Notes: a model not told the origin generated them from the sequence alone. Positions 1-9,687 are shown, counted from the stretch's first letter. The stretch is DNA of 64,000 nucleotides from an uncultured Eubacterium sp. (GCF_937958975.1 NZ_CALGRE010000014.1:59227-123226), one strand, 5' to 3'. Made by a program: numbers and translations.

Positions 1-714
1 GTAATTGACAGATTTGGTTACTGGAAGGATACAGCAGTAATGCTTAGGGGAGATGCGGCAAGAAGTTATACACTCATGTTTCTTCAGATGTGGAATGTAA
101 GCGAAAAGACAATCGGAAATTTTGACAGATATTTGGATGTAGAGATACCGCTGCAGTTTCCTAATAATGGTTATGTGATAGGATATGGAGACGACCCTTT
201 TGGAAAGGAGCGAATCGGTGAGTCTGTATATTTACATATTATAAATACCGCGAACCGATATTTACATATTGTCACACCATATCTTGTCATTGATAATGTA
301 ATGATGTCTTCGCTGAAGTTTGCAGCGAAAAGAGGGGTGGATGTGAAAATTGTAATGCCGGGCATACCGGATAAAGCCTATGCTTATTGTATTGCAAGAA
401 CATATTATAATGAACTGATTGAAGCCGGTGTGGAAATATACGAGTATACTCCGGGATTTACACATGCTAAGATGTTTATCAGCGATGATGAGAAAGCAAC
501 GGTGGGAACGATAAATTTAGATTATAGAAGTTTATTCTTACATTTTGAAAACGGTTGCTTTATATATAAAAATAAAACAATTCTTGATATTGAGCAGGAT
601 TACCAGCAGATGCTGTCAGATTCTAAGAAAGTTTCGTTAATTGAATGCAGAAACAGACCAATCGTATACAAGGCATGCGGAAAGCTTTTAAGGCTTCTGG
701 CGCCATTGATGTAA
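1..714 (+). CDS. cls: Cardiolipin synthase, C-terminal part (5' end outside the window)
   Basis: The reading frame is open from the first base, so only the C-terminal part of the protein is present; the ATG at 40 is internal. The product is a phospholipase D superfamily enzyme that makes cardiolipin at the cytoplasmic membrane by joining two phosphatidylglycerol molecules. The sequence FGYWKDTAVML near the start and an HKD-type motif (HAKMFISDD, followed by GTINLDYRSL) near residue 155 of the visible part are typical of the second catalytic half of bacterial Cls. The N-terminal membrane segments and first HKD motif must lie upstream. It is followed by spoIVA with its own promoter-like sequence. 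Family assignment is firm; the specific isozyme cannot be told. Confidence 0.9.
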   Translation, partial: VIDRFGYWKDTAVMLRGDAARSYTLMFLQMWNVSEKTIGNFDRYLDVEIPLQFPNNGYVIGYGDDPFGKERIGESVYLHIINTANRYLHIVTPYLVIDNVMMSSLKFAAKRGVDVKIVMPGIPDKAYAYCIARTYYNELIEAGVEIYEYTPGFTHAKMFISDDEKATVGTINLDYRSLFLHFENGCFIYKNKTILDIEQDYQQMLSDSKKVSLIECRNRPIVYKACGKLLRLLAPLM

Positions 715-724
715 TTTATATTAG

Positions 725-752
725 GAATATATTTGTCCTCTTTGCATATATT
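725..752 (+). promoter_or_regulatory. Candidate sigma-E promoter of spoIVA
   Basis: A -10-like CATATATT at 745-752 matches the sigma-E consensus CATACAnT at all but one position, with a -35-like GAATATA at 725-731 thirteen bases upstream. Known sigma-E promoters prefer 14-15 bases, so the spacing is slightly short. spoIVA is a sigma-E gene in Bacillus, which supports the call; it is an inference from sequence only. Confidence 0.4.
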
Positions 753-783
753 TTAGTATTAATGTATGCAAGGGGGATTTTTT

Positions 784-2250
784 ATGGATTTTAATGTATA
801 TAAAGACATTGAAAAAAGAACAAATGGAGAAATTTACATAGGAGTAGTCGGACCTGTAAGAACGGGAAAATCTACATTTATCAAAAATTTTATGGATGTT
901 GCTGTAGTGCCAAATATTGCAGACCAAAATGAGGTGAAAAGGACAATGGATGAACTTCCGCAGTCTTCTTCCGGAAAAACAATAATGACTACGGAGCCAA
1001 AATTTATTCCAAATAATGCGGTATCCATCAAAATAGGCGGCAAGGCAAATGTCAAAGTACGGTTGATAGACTGTGTGGGATTTATGGTAGATGGGGCAAC
1101 CGGTCATATGGAAGAAGATAAAGAGAGAATGGTAAAGACACCTTGGTTTGATTATGATATACCATTTTCAAAAGCTGCGGAAATCGGTACACAGAAAGTA
1201 ATCTCAGAACATTCTACGATTGGAGTTGTAATTACATGTGACGGCAGTTTTACGGACTTGGACCCGGCTGAGTACAATAAAGCGTTAGATAAAACCGTGA
1301 GGGAATTAAATAGTATTAATAAACCTTTTATTATACTTGTAAATTCTCTTAATCCTGAGTCGGAGCAATGCCTTAAATTAAGAGAAGAAATTGCTAATAA
1401 ATATAATGTTTCTACGCTTGCGATAAACTGTCTGAAATTGAATGAGAAGGATGTAAATAATATTCTTGAAAATATTTTATTTGAGTTTCCTATTACAGAA
1501 ATCGTATTTAACGTACCGAAATGGCTGGAAATTATGGACTTCCAGCATGAGTTGATGAAGTATATTGTAGATTATTCCAAAGAAATCTTAGGAAAGGTGA
1601 TTAAGATTAAAGACATAAAAAAATTAAAGCTTTTGCCGGATAAAGAGTATATGAATTCAGCACAAATGGCATCGGTAGAATTATCAAATGGAAAATTGGT
1701 GTTGAATTATGATATTGACGATAAATATTACTATGAAACTTTAACGGAAATGACAGGAACGAAGATTGACAATCAATTACAGCTGATTAAGATGGTGAGA
1801 GAACTTTCTATGCAGAAAAATAATTATATTAAAGTGAATGAGGCAATTAGTAAGGTGAGAAGTACAGGGTATGGTATTGTGACACCGGAGAAAGAAGAAA
1901 TTGTGCTTGAGGACCCTGAATTAATTAAAACAGGTAGTAAGTATGGCGTGAAAATTAAAGCAACGGCGCCGTCAATTCATTTTGTAAAAGCGAATATTCT
2001 CACAGAAATTTCACCAATTATCGGAAGTGAGGAACAGGCAAAGGATATGATTAATTTTATAAACAAAAAAGAAGAGGGAAAAAGTATATGGGATACAAAT
2101 ATATTTGGTAAGTCAATTGGACAGATTGTTGATGAAGGAATCACCAATAAAATTAATAATCTTACAGAGGAAACTCAATCGAGAATGCAGGGAACAATTG
2201 AGAAGATTACAAATGACCAGAGCCGGGGAGTTATATGCATATTGCTGTAA
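784..2250 (+). CDS. spoIVA: Stage IV sporulation protein A (SpoIVA), spore-coat scaffold ATPase
   Basis: SpoIVA is the ATP-hydrolysing protein that polymerises on the forespore surface to form the basement layer on which the spore coat assembles. The N-terminus (YKDIEKRTNGEIYIGVVG) and Walker A motif GPVRTGKST at residues 23-31 are diagnostic, and the C-terminus ends in the hydrophobic GVICILL tail typical of the family. Starting at ATG 784 gives 488 residues, close to the 492 of Bacillus subtilis; the AAGGGGGA ribosome binding site at 769-776 fits this start and not the ATG at 766. The gene is complete and is a strong marker that this organism makes endospores. Confidence 0.97.
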   Translation: MDFNVYKDIEKRTNGEIYIGVVGPVRTGKSTFIKNFMDVAVVPNIADQNEVKRTMDELPQSSSGKTIMTTEPKFIPNNAVSIKIGGKANVKVRLIDCVGFMVDGATGHMEEDKERMVKTPWFDYDIPFSKAAEIGTQKVISEHSTIGVVITCDGSFTDLDPAEYNKALDKTVRELNSINKPFIILVNSLNPESEQCLKLREEIANKYNVSTLAINCLKLNEKDVNNILENILFEFPITEIVFNVPKWLEIMDFQHELMKYIVDYSKEILGKVIKIKDIKKLKLLPDKEYMNSAQMASVELSNGKLVLNYDIDDKYYYETLTEMTGTKIDNQLQLIKMVRELSMQKNNYIKVNEAISKVRSTGYGIVTPEKEEIVLEDPELIKTGSKYGVKIKATAPSIHFVKANILTEISPIIGSEEQAKDMINFINKKEEGKSIWDTNIFGKSIGQIVDEGITNKINNLTEETQSRMQGTIEKITNDQSRGVICILL

Positions 2251-2330
2251 AAAGGTGAGAAAATATCGTTTTTATTGTAAAATATGCTTGTTTTCTTTTT
2301 CTTTCAATGCTACTATATAGCCATATAGAG

Positions 2331-2344
2331 GTTTAACGTTTAAC
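2331..2344 (+). promoter_or_regulatory. Possible LacI-family operator before the glycoside hydrolase gene
   Basis: The 14-mer GTTTAACGTTTAAC is a 7-base direct repeat that is also a near palindrome around a central CG, with 6 of 7 arm positions pairing. This is the shape of LacI/GalR or CcpA-type operators. It lies 37 bases before the secreted glycoside hydrolase start. No regulator gene is adjacent, so the assignment is tentative. Confidence 0.3.
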
Positions 2345-2380
2345 TAAATTATCAATGTTAAATGATAGGAGGGAGAAAAC

Positions 2381-5287
2381 ATGAAAAGAATATTTTCGAT
2401 TTTACTTGCTTTAACACTATTACTTACAGTTATGCCGCAGCCGGCATTGACAGATACTGTTAAAGCGGCAGATGTGGCGGCATCTGGGGATTTTACCGGG
2501 GGAAATTATGAAGGACAAAATTTAGCATTTGTAGATGATTCAAATACAAGTGCCGAGGCGTATACATATAAGGTCTCTAAAAATGGAATTTTAGGAAGAA
2601 TGATTGACAATAATAAGTACGCATATTTTAAAGTGGAAAATAATGCAATCACACAGAATGACCATAATCTTTTTGTTGAGATTACTTATTTTGATGAAGG
2701 AAACGATTTTTTTCAGCTTCAGTACAATGCAGTCAGTGGAAATTACAAGCAGGCGGCAATTAATAAATCAAATTCTAACACTTGGATTACAACAACAGTG
2801 TGTTTAGAAGATGCCAGCTTAAAAAAGGCACAAAACGGCGGATGCGACTTTAGAATTTGGGGACGTGGAAATGATGGAACAGTGATATCAAAAATCAGGC
2901 TGACAAAGCAGTCCGTGAATCCGGATGCAGAGCCTCTTGGAAAAAGGACAGGGGGAACGGAAAGTTCAGAATTTAGGGGGAAATCATTTACAGGATATCA
3001 GGGCTGGTTTGGAACCGGTGGACAGTATAATTCATGGCAGCATTATGCATATGGGGACGCTGACAGCGATGGAACCCGATGGCCGAGAAAGAATAAAATA
3101 TCGATTGATATATTTCCTGATGTGACAGAATATGCAGATAGTTCATTGGCACAGACAGGGTTTGCCAATTTAGGAAATGGGAAAAATACGAAATTGTTTG
3201 ATTCTAATGCCAAAGATGTCATCAATACACACTTTAGATGGATGAATGAGTATGGTATTGATGGTGCAGCAATTCAGCGTTTTGTCGGAGGACTTACCGG
3301 AAGAACGATTACGGGCAGTCAGGAGGCAACACAGCTAAAGAAAATACAAAACGCGGCAGAGTCAAATAACAGATTGATGTATGTTATGTATGATATCAGT
3401 GGAGGGTCACAGATTAGTGATGCAAACGATACGACATCTATCAGTTCCTATGTAAAAGATATCAAATTTGACTGGGTTTACAATATTGAACAATCTTTGG
3501 AAATGCTAAATTCATCTTCTTATGCTACGGTGAAAGGAAAACCGGTTGTATGTGTATGGGGATTTGGATTTGACAATGCAGAAAATACCAGACCAAGCAG
3601 ACGTGTTGACTATGAAGAAATGATTGACTTTTTCCATGCAAGGGGATGTTATGTAATTATTGGCGTTCCAAGAGATTGGAGAAATCAGAATCAATATATA
3701 GATATATATAACAAAGCCGATATGATTTCACCTTGGTATGTGGGGGCATTGGGAGCTGATGAGGCAAGTGTAAATTCTATTTACAATAATTATTTAAGTC
3801 CGGATTTACAGTATTGTAAAAATCATAATATGGATTATTATCCTGTAGTATTTTCGGGGTTTTCATGGACATTATGGCAGGGTGGAAAACCAAATATGAT
3901 TGCGAGAAATGCAGGTCAGACATTTTGGAATCAGGCATATAAATTAAAACAGCTGGGACTTGATTCATTTTATATTGCAATGTTCGATGAATATGATGAG
4001 GGGACAGCCATTGCAAAAAATGCCAGTGACTATTTTGATATTCCGACAGACCAGTATTTTGTTACAGCAAGCTGCGATGGATATTGGCTGTCATCAGATT
4101 TTCAGTTGCGGGTAGTGAGCGAGGCAGTTAAGATGATGAAAAATCAGCGGAGTGTGGTAAAAGAGGTGCCGGTGGCACATTCTAACGGACCTGTCTATTA
4201 TCGAAACAGCTTTGAAAGCAAGTATGTTACCTGCTTAGAGGGGCAGTATAGTGGCAATTATCCGGTGGATCCCTGCTTTAAGAATGACAAAGAACTTCTG
4301 GCAAAGAATGCGAGTGGAAATGCCCGGATTTTAAAAAATTCTACAGCAAAAACAGGTGATTATCTGGTTTCATTCAGTGGAAATGGAAATGCTGAAAATT
4401 CATCGTACATATATAGAATTTCTGAGACAGCAATCAAGATAAAAAAAGGAATGCAGCTTTCATATTCCATGTATGCAGTAAATGATTTGGGTAAAAATAC
4501 ATATGTTGACTTGCTTTTAGATGATGGAAGTTATGTGAGTACAAGAGGTATAACCTCCAACGGAGTCTTAATGGGGGGAGGAGCAGCAAAAGGCAATGTT
4601 GGAAGCTGGAGTGATTATACTTTTACATTTGGAAGTGATAGTTTGGCAGGAAAAAGTATTGTAGGTATTGTTTTGGCATATGGCGGTAATTTGGGAAATT
4701 ACAGCGCTTATTTTGATAATATTATTATTGAAGACGGTCAGGGCAGTGTCGAAGAGGAAACAACAAATGTAAAGCTTACGGTAAACGGATATCAGATTAG
4801 TTCCACGCTGGAAGGTATTAGGACGGTTTACTCCGTGAAAGATACGGATAAAGAGGTATCAGAAGTGGGAATGATTTATGGTCTTTCAGACTATATTTCA
4901 GATGATGATATGAAAGTGGGAAGCAGTAGTCAATATGTTTTTGACAATAAAGCCACAGAAGAAGGAAAAAATGCATTAAAGTTAACGGATGATATTGACA
5001 CAGATAGTTATACGATGACGATGCAGTTTGGAAATAATATAACAAAAGATTTTTTCAGTCAAAAGATTTCTGTTAGAGCATATGCAAAATTAAAAGATGG
5101 TAAATATGTGTATAGCGGTATCAAAACACTGACTGTTTATGCTGTTGCAGAGGCATTATATCAGAATAGGCGGATGAGTACCCATTCAGCACATAATTAC
5201 CTTTATGAAAAAATATTAAATGCTGTAACTCCGGGATATAAAAAAGTCGACTACAACTGGAATGATATTATAGTTAAAGTAGAATAA
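2381..5287 (+). CDS. Secreted GH99/GH71-like glycoside hydrolase with accessory beta-domains
   Basis: This 968-residue protein has a classical signal peptide (about residues 1-29, cleavage near VKA-AD) and so is exported. Residues about 35-180 look like a beta-sandwich carbohydrate-binding domain. The central part, about 200-600, opens with FTGYQGWFGTGG, as in GH99/GH71-like TIM-barrel proteins, and contains FDEYDEGT at 535-542. In GH99 enzymes the two catalytic glutamates sit in an ExxEGT context, matching Glu537 and Glu540 here. Residues about 620-790 form a second jelly-roll-like domain and the last 170 residues another small beta-domain. GH99 enzymes cut alpha-mannose-containing glycans, but the substrate here is unknown. 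The AGGAGGGAG site at 2369 fixes the start. The gene is monocistronic, with its own terminator. Confidence 0.75.
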   Translation: MKRIFSILLALTLLLTVMPQPALTDTVKAADVAASGDFTGGNYEGQNLAFVDDSNTSAEAYTYKVSKNGILGRMIDNNKYAYFKVENNAITQNDHNLFVEITYFDEGNDFFQLQYNAVSGNYKQAAINKSNSNTWITTTVCLEDASLKKAQNGGCDFRIWGRGNDGTVISKIRLTKQSVNPDAEPLGKRTGGTESSEFRGKSFTGYQGWFGTGGQYNSWQHYAYGDADSDGTRWPRKNKISIDIFPDVTEYADSSLAQTGFANLGNGKNTKLFDSNAKDVINTHFRWMNEYGIDGAAIQRFVGGLTGRTITGSQEATQLKKIQNAAESNNRLMYVMYDISGGSQISDANDTTSISSYVKDIKFDWVYNIEQSLEMLNSSSYATVKGKPVVCVWGFGFDNAENTRPSRRVDYEEMIDFFHARGCYVIIGVPRDWRNQNQYIDIYNKADMISPWYVGALGADEASVNSIYNNYLSPDLQYCKNHNMDYYPVVFSGFSWTLWQGGKPNMIARNAGQTFWNQAYKLKQLGLDSFYIAMFDEYDEGTAIAKNASDYFDIPTDQYFVTASCDGYWLSSDFQLRVVSEAVKMMKNQRSVVKEVPVAHSNGPVYYRNSFESKYVTCLEGQYSGNYPVDPCFKNDKELLAKNASGNARILKNSTAKTGDYLVSFSGNGNAENSSYIYRISETAIKIKKGMQLSYSMYAVNDLGKNTYVDLLLDDGSYVSTRGITSNGVLMGGGAAKGNVGSWSDYTFTFGSDSLAGKSIVGIVLAYGGNLGNYSAYFDNIIIEDGQGSVEEETTNVKLTVNGYQISSTLEGIRTVYSVKDTDKEVSEVGMIYGLSDYISDDDMKVGSSSQYVFDNKATEEGKNALKLTDDIDTDSYTMTMQFGNNITKDFFSQKISVRAYAKLKDGKYVYSGIKTLTVYAVAEALYQNRRMSTHSAHNYLYEKILNAVTPGYKKVDYNWNDIIVKVE

Positions 5288-5300
5288 AAATGAAGAAAAT

Positions 5301-5333
5301 TGCCACATATTTGTGTGGCAGTTTTTTATTTTA
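5301..5333 (+). terminator. Rho-independent terminator after the glycoside hydrolase gene
   Basis: TGCCACA (5301-5307) and TGTGGCA (5314-5320) form a 7-bp stem with a 6-base loop, followed by a T-rich run GTTTTTTATTTT. It lies 14 bases after the stop codon of the upstream gene and separates it from tyrS. Confidence 0.85.
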
Positions 5334-5398
5334 TACACTAAACGGAAGATGTCAAGCGATTAATCTTTAGGATGAAGTAATCAATAACAGTTTATTTC

Positions 5399-5427
5399 TT
5401 GAAATAATCATTTTCCTATGTTAAAAT
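5399..5427 (+). promoter_or_regulatory. Sigma-A type promoter of tyrS
   Basis: TTGAAA (5399-5404) and TAAAAT (5422-5427) are separated by exactly 17 bases, and a TGt extended -10 element precedes the -10 hexamer. The tyrS start lies 53 bases downstream. No T-box leader is visible in the short 5' untranslated region. Confidence 0.75.
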
Positions 5428-5479
5428 TATACATTGAATTTTATGAGAAAGAAATAATAAGAAAGGAATGTATGGTGTT

Positions 5480-6706
5480 ATGAATACATACGAAGAATTA
5501 AAAGCGAGAGGACTGATAGCACAGGTCACTGATGAAGAATTGATTCGTGATTTGATTAATAAGGGAGAAGCGGTTTTTTATATCGGTTTTGACCCTACGG
5601 CTGACAGCCTTCATGTGGGACATTTTATGGCACTTTGTCTTATGAAAAGACTCCAGATGGCTGGAAATAAACCGATAGCCTTATTGGGCGGAGGAACAGC
5701 CATGATTGGTGACCCTTCCGGTAAAACAGATATGCGTAAAATGATGACAAAAGAGACAATTGACCATAATATTGAATGTTTCAAGAAACAAATGAGCAGA
5801 TTTATTGACTTTTCTGATGGTAAAGCTCTGATGGTTAACAATGCTGACTGGCTTTTGGATTTAAATTATATTGATGTTTTGAGGGATGTCGGCTCTCATT
5901 TCAGTGTAAATAGAATGCTGACAGCTGAATGTTATAAGCAGAGAATGGAAAAAGGTCTTACATTCCTTGAATTTAATTATATGATTATGCAGAGTTATGA
6001 TTTTTATAGATTATACCAGGATTACGGTTGTAATTTACAGTTTGGTGGTGATGACCAGTGGAGTAATATGCTGGGCGGAACAGAACTTATCAGACGTAAA
6101 TTAGGAAAAGATGCCTCTGCCATGACAATTACGCTACTTCTTAATTCAGAGGGAAAGAAGATGGGAAAAACAGTCAGCGGTGCCGTGTGGCTTGACCCTG
6201 AAAAAACTTCTCCATATGAGTTTTATCAATACTGGAGAAATGTGGATGATGCGGATGTTATTAAATGCCTTAAAATGCTGACTTTTGTTCCATTAGAAGA
6301 AATCGAGGCAATGGAACAATGGGAAGGCAGCGAATTAAACAAGGCAAAAGAAATTTTGGGATATGAGCTTACAAAGCTGGTTCACGGTGAAGAGGAAGCT
6401 GGGAAGGCTCAGGAGGCATCCAGACAGATTTTTGCCAATGGAGGTATTTCCGGTGACATTCCAACAACAACTTATGCAAAGACAGATTTAGATGAGGGAA
6501 AGGATATTCTTACTATTTTAGTGGACGCCGGACTTGCAAAATCAAGAGGTGAGGCAAGACGTCTTGTACAGCAGGGAGGCGTTTCTGTAAATGGTGAGAA
6601 AGTATCTGCCATAGATTCAAGTTTTACAACAGCGGATTTGAATGAGGATGGAGTGTTACTTGTAAAAAAAGGAAAAAAGGCATTTCATCAGATTAAGGCA
6701 GAATAA
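5480..6706 (+). CDS. tyrS: Tyrosyl-tRNA synthetase
   Basis: Class I aminoacyl-tRNA synthetase that charges tRNA-Tyr with tyrosine in the cytoplasm. The HIGH signature appears as HVGH in PTADSLHVGHF near residue 46, the KMSKS-type loop as KKMGKTVSG near residue 230, and GGDDQWSN marks the tyrosine pocket region. The last 70 residues form an S4 RNA-binding domain (AKSRGEARRLVQQGGVSVNG). I place the start at ATG 5480 (408 residues) because the family begins MNxYEELKARGL and the GAAAGGA site at 5461-5467 directly abuts the upstream ATG at 5468. The gene is followed 28 bases later by alaS, which has its own GGAGGA site, so the two may be co-transcribed. Confidence 0.97.
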   Translation: MNTYEELKARGLIAQVTDEELIRDLINKGEAVFYIGFDPTADSLHVGHFMALCLMKRLQMAGNKPIALLGGGTAMIGDPSGKTDMRKMMTKETIDHNIECFKKQMSRFIDFSDGKALMVNNADWLLDLNYIDVLRDVGSHFSVNRMLTAECYKQRMEKGLTFLEFNYMIMQSYDFYRLYQDYGCNLQFGGDDQWSNMLGGTELIRRKLGKDASAMTITLLLNSEGKKMGKTVSGAVWLDPEKTSPYEFYQYWRNVDDADVIKCLKMLTFVPLEEIEAMEQWEGSELNKAKEILGYELTKLVHGEEEAGKAQEASRQIFANGGISGDIPTTTYAKTDLDEGKDILTILVDAGLAKSRGEARRLVQQGGVSVNGEKVSAIDSSFTTADLNEDGVLLVKKGKKAFHQIKAE

Positions 6707-6734
6707 TGAATTGAGATAACCGGAGGAAGAATAA

Positions 6735-9371
6735 ATGAAGAAATATGGATTAAATGAATTAAGACAGATGTTTTTAGATTTTTTTGAGTCTAAGGAACAT
6801 CTTGTAAGGGGAAGTTATTCATTAGTCCCACACAATGATAAAAGTTTATTACTTATAAATGCAGGAATGGCTCCGTTAAAGCCTTATTTTACAGGGCAGG
6901 AAGTTCCACCGAAAAAAAGAATGGCTACATGTCAGAAATGTATTAGGACAGGGGATATTGAAAATATTGGAAAGACTGCCAGACATGGTACTTTTTTTGA
7001 AATGCTTGGAAATTTCTCGTTTGGTGATTATTTTAAAACAGAGGCGATACATTGGTCATGGGAGTTTCTCACAGAAGTTGTAGGTCTTGAGCCGGACAGG
7101 CTTTATCCGTCTGTATATCTTGAGGATGACGAGGCTTTTGATATCTGGAATAAAGAAATGGGTATCCCGAAAGAAAGAATTTTTAAGTTTGGAAAAGAAG
7201 ACAATTTCTGGGAGCATGGTGCCGGTCCATGTGGTCCGTGTTCTGAAATTTATTATGACCGTGGTGAAAAATACGGTTGTGGAAAGCCTGACTGTACTGT
7301 CGGGTGTGAATGTGACAGATATATTGAAATCTGGAATAATGTATTTACACAGTTTGAAAATGATGGAAAAGGTAACTATGAGACCCTAAAAAATAAAAAC
7401 ATTGATACAGGAATGGGACTTGAAAGACTGGCAACGGTAGTGCAGGATGTGGATTCAATCTTTGACGTCGATACCATCAAGTCTCTTCGTGATAAAGTTT
7501 GTGAAATTTCCGGAAAAGAATACAAAAAAGAGTATAAATGGGATGTTTCTATTCGAATTATTACAGACCATATACGTTCGGCGACATTTATGATTTCCGA
7601 TGGTATTATGCCATCAAATGAGGGAAGAGGATATGTTCTGAGAAGACTTATCAGACGTGCGGCAAGGCATGGCAGACTGTTAGGTATTGATGGAATGTTT
7701 CTGTCAAAACTTTCCGAAACGGTTATTGAAAGTTCAAAGGATGGATATCCTGAACTGGAAGAGAAGAAGAGCATGATTTTTAAAGTGCTTACAGAGGAAG
7801 AAAATAAGTTTAATAAGACAATTGATACAGGACTTAATATTTTGGCCGAAATGGAAGAGGAAATGAAAGCAGCCGGTGAGAAAGTCTTATCCGGTGATAA
7901 TGCGTTTAAACTCTATGACACTTATGGTTTTCCACTGGATTTGACACAGGAAATACTGGAAGAAAAAGGATTTTGTGTAGATGAAACAGGCTTTCAGAAA
8001 GCTATGGATGTACAGAGAGAGACAGCCAGAAAGGCACGCAAGACAACAAATTATATGGGAGCAGACGAGACTGTTTATGAAAGTCTTGACAATCAGTTGA
8101 CTTCAGTTTTTGTTGGCTATGACAGATTGACAGAAGATTCTGTTATCACGGCACTCACTACGGAGAAAGAGATTGTTCATGCATTGACAGATGGCGAACA
8201 GGGTACCATTATTGTCGAACAGACACCGTTTTATGCGACAATGGGTGGACAGGCTGGTGATAAAGGTATTATCAGAACAGCGAACGGTGAATTTAAGGTT
8301 GTGGATACGATAAAACTTCACGGAAGCATGATTGGACATGTTGGATATGTCACAAAAGGCATGTTGCAGGTGGGGGATAAAGCGGCACTTTCGGTTGAAA
8401 GTAATCTGAGAAATGCTACCGCAAAAAATCATAGCGCAACGCATCTGCTTCAAAAAGCTCTTAAACTGGTTTTAGGAGACCATGTTGAGCAGGCCGGTTC
8501 TTATGTAGATGCAGACAGACTTCGTTTTGATTTCACTCATTTTCAGGCAATGACACCGGAAGAACTGGCTAAAACAGAAGGTTTGGTGAATGAACAAATT
8601 GCAAATAGTCTCGATGTTGTCACGAAAGAAATGAGTTTAGAAGAGGCTAAAAAAACAGGAGCTATGGCTCTCTTTGGTGAAAAGTATGGTGATACGGTAA
8701 GAGTTGTATCTATGGGAGATTATTCCATAGAGCTTTGTGGTGGTACTCATGTATCCAACACAGGCACAATTTCATATTTTAAGATAGTATCGGAGGCAGG
8801 TATTTCGGCAGGAGTCAGACGTATAGAGGCGCTTACAGGTGCGGGACTTATGAAATACTATACGGATATTGAAAATAAATTACATGAAGCGGCAAAAATC
8901 GCTAAAACAGAGCCGAATAATCTTTCTAAGAAGATTGAGGCACTAAATAATGAAATCAAGGCTTTATCCAGCGAAAATGAGAAATTAAAAGCAAAAATTG
9001 CCAATGAATCTGTCGGAGATATCATGAGCCGGGTTATTCAGGTCAATGGTGTAAATCTTTTGGCTGCAAAGGTATCTGATGTTGACATGAATGGTCTGAG
9101 AAATCTGGGAGACCAGTTAAAGGAAAAGATGGGCGGCGGTGTCGTAGTTATTGTTTCCACAATGGCAGATAAGGCAAATGTAATTGTTATGGCAGATGAT
9201 GATGCTGTTTCAAAAGGCGCCCATGCAGGTAATATGATTAAAGAAGTGGCTAAACTTGTTGGCGGTGGCGGTGGAGGACGCCCGAATATGGCACAGGCGG
9301 GAGGAAAGAATCCTGCCGGAGCTGATGAGGCAGTAGCTGCCGCAAAAGAAATTTTGGCAAAACAGTTATAA
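6735..9371 (+). CDS. alaS: Alanyl-tRNA synthetase
   Basis: Class II synthetase of full length (878 residues) charging tRNA-Ala. The catalytic core with the class II motifs occupies roughly residues 1-250 and the tRNA-recognition region follows. The editing domain carries the zinc-binding set HSATH near residue 570 and CGGTH near residue 670, which remove wrongly attached serine or glycine. The C-terminal C-Ala domain ends in a glycine-rich stretch (VGGGGGGRPNMAQAGG) typical of the family. A GGAGGA ribosome binding site lies at 6721-6726. In the sequence the editing and synthetic sites both look intact. It lies between tyrS and the strongly promoted rpsU. Confidence 0.98.
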   Translation: MKKYGLNELRQMFLDFFESKEHLVRGSYSLVPHNDKSLLLINAGMAPLKPYFTGQEVPPKKRMATCQKCIRTGDIENIGKTARHGTFFEMLGNFSFGDYFKTEAIHWSWEFLTEVVGLEPDRLYPSVYLEDDEAFDIWNKEMGIPKERIFKFGKEDNFWEHGAGPCGPCSEIYYDRGEKYGCGKPDCTVGCECDRYIEIWNNVFTQFENDGKGNYETLKNKNIDTGMGLERLATVVQDVDSIFDVDTIKSLRDKVCEISGKEYKKEYKWDVSIRIITDHIRSATFMISDGIMPSNEGRGYVLRRLIRRAARHGRLLGIDGMFLSKLSETVIESSKDGYPELEEKKSMIFKVLTEEENKFNKTIDTGLNILAEMEEEMKAAGEKVLSGDNAFKLYDTYGFPLDLTQEILEEKGFCVDETGFQKAMDVQRETARKARKTTNYMGADETVYESLDNQLTSVFVGYDRLTEDSVITALTTEKEIVHALTDGEQGTIIVEQTPFYATMGGQAGDKGIIRTANGEFKVVDTIKLHGSMIGHVGYVTKGMLQVGDKAALSVESNLRNATAKNHSATHLLQKALKLVLGDHVEQAGSYVDADRLRFDFTHFQAMTPEELAKTEGLVNEQIANSLDVVTKEMSLEEAKKTGAMALFGEKYGDTVRVVSMGDYSIELCGGTHVSNTGTISYFKIVSEAGISAGVRRIEALTGAGLMKYYTDIENKLHEAAKIAKTEPNNLSKKIEALNNEIKALSSENEKLKAKIANESVGDIMSRVIQVNGVNLLAAKVSDVDMNGLRNLGDQLKEKMGGGVVVIVSTMADKANVIVMADDDAVSKGAHAGNMIKEVAKLVGGGGGGRPNMAQAGGKNPAGADEAVAAAKEILAKQL

Positions 9372-9409
9372 AAGTAACATAAAAAAGCATAATAATTATA
9401 ATAAAATTG

Positions 9410-9437
9410 TTGACGACATGGAAATATATGTTATAAT
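9410..9437 (+). promoter_or_regulatory. Strong sigma-A promoter of rpsU
   Basis: TTGACG (9410-9415), 16 bases, then a perfect TATAAT (9432-9437) with a TGt extended -10 element just before it. It lies 70 bases ahead of rpsU, as expected for a highly expressed ribosomal protein gene. Confidence 0.85.
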
Positions 9438-9506
9438 ATTTAAGGTGTTTTAACACAAATACCTACAGTTTTAGGAATCTATAACTGAAGGGAGGTCAGG
9501 AAGAGA

Positions 9507-9683
9507 ATGTCAAGCGTTATCGTGAAAGAAAACGAATCAATCGACAGTGCATTACGTCGATTCAAGAGAAATTGCGCAAAAGCTGGTATTCAGCAGGAGA
9601 TTCGTAAAAGAGAACATTACGAGAAGCCAAGCGTAAAGCGTAAGAAGAAATCAGAAGCAGCTAGAAAGCGCAAATATAATTAA
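9507..9683 (+). CDS. rpsU: 30S ribosomal protein S21
   Basis: A 58-residue, very basic protein beginning MSSVIVKENESIDSALRRF, which is the S21 signature, and ending in a lysine/arginine-rich tail (KRKKKSEAARKRKYN). S21 binds the small ribosomal subunit near the 3' end of 16S rRNA and helps translation initiation. A good GGGAGG ribosome binding site lies at 9490-9495. Its codon use is biased toward frequent codons compared with the neighbours, fitting high expression. It has its own promoter and terminator, so it is a single-gene unit. Confidence 0.97.
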   Translation: MSSVIVKENESIDSALRRFKRNCAKAGIQQEIRKREHYEKPSVKRKKKSEAARKRKYN

Positions 9684-9687
9684 TTAT

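Noticed and set aside
5328..5467. T-box leader ahead of tyrS
   Set aside because: The leader between promoter and gene is only about 45 bases long and has no T-box GGTGG-type antiterminator sequence.
7376..7774. Minus-strand frame of 132 codons inside alaS
   Set aside because: It is a shadow frame within a complete, well-conserved gene.
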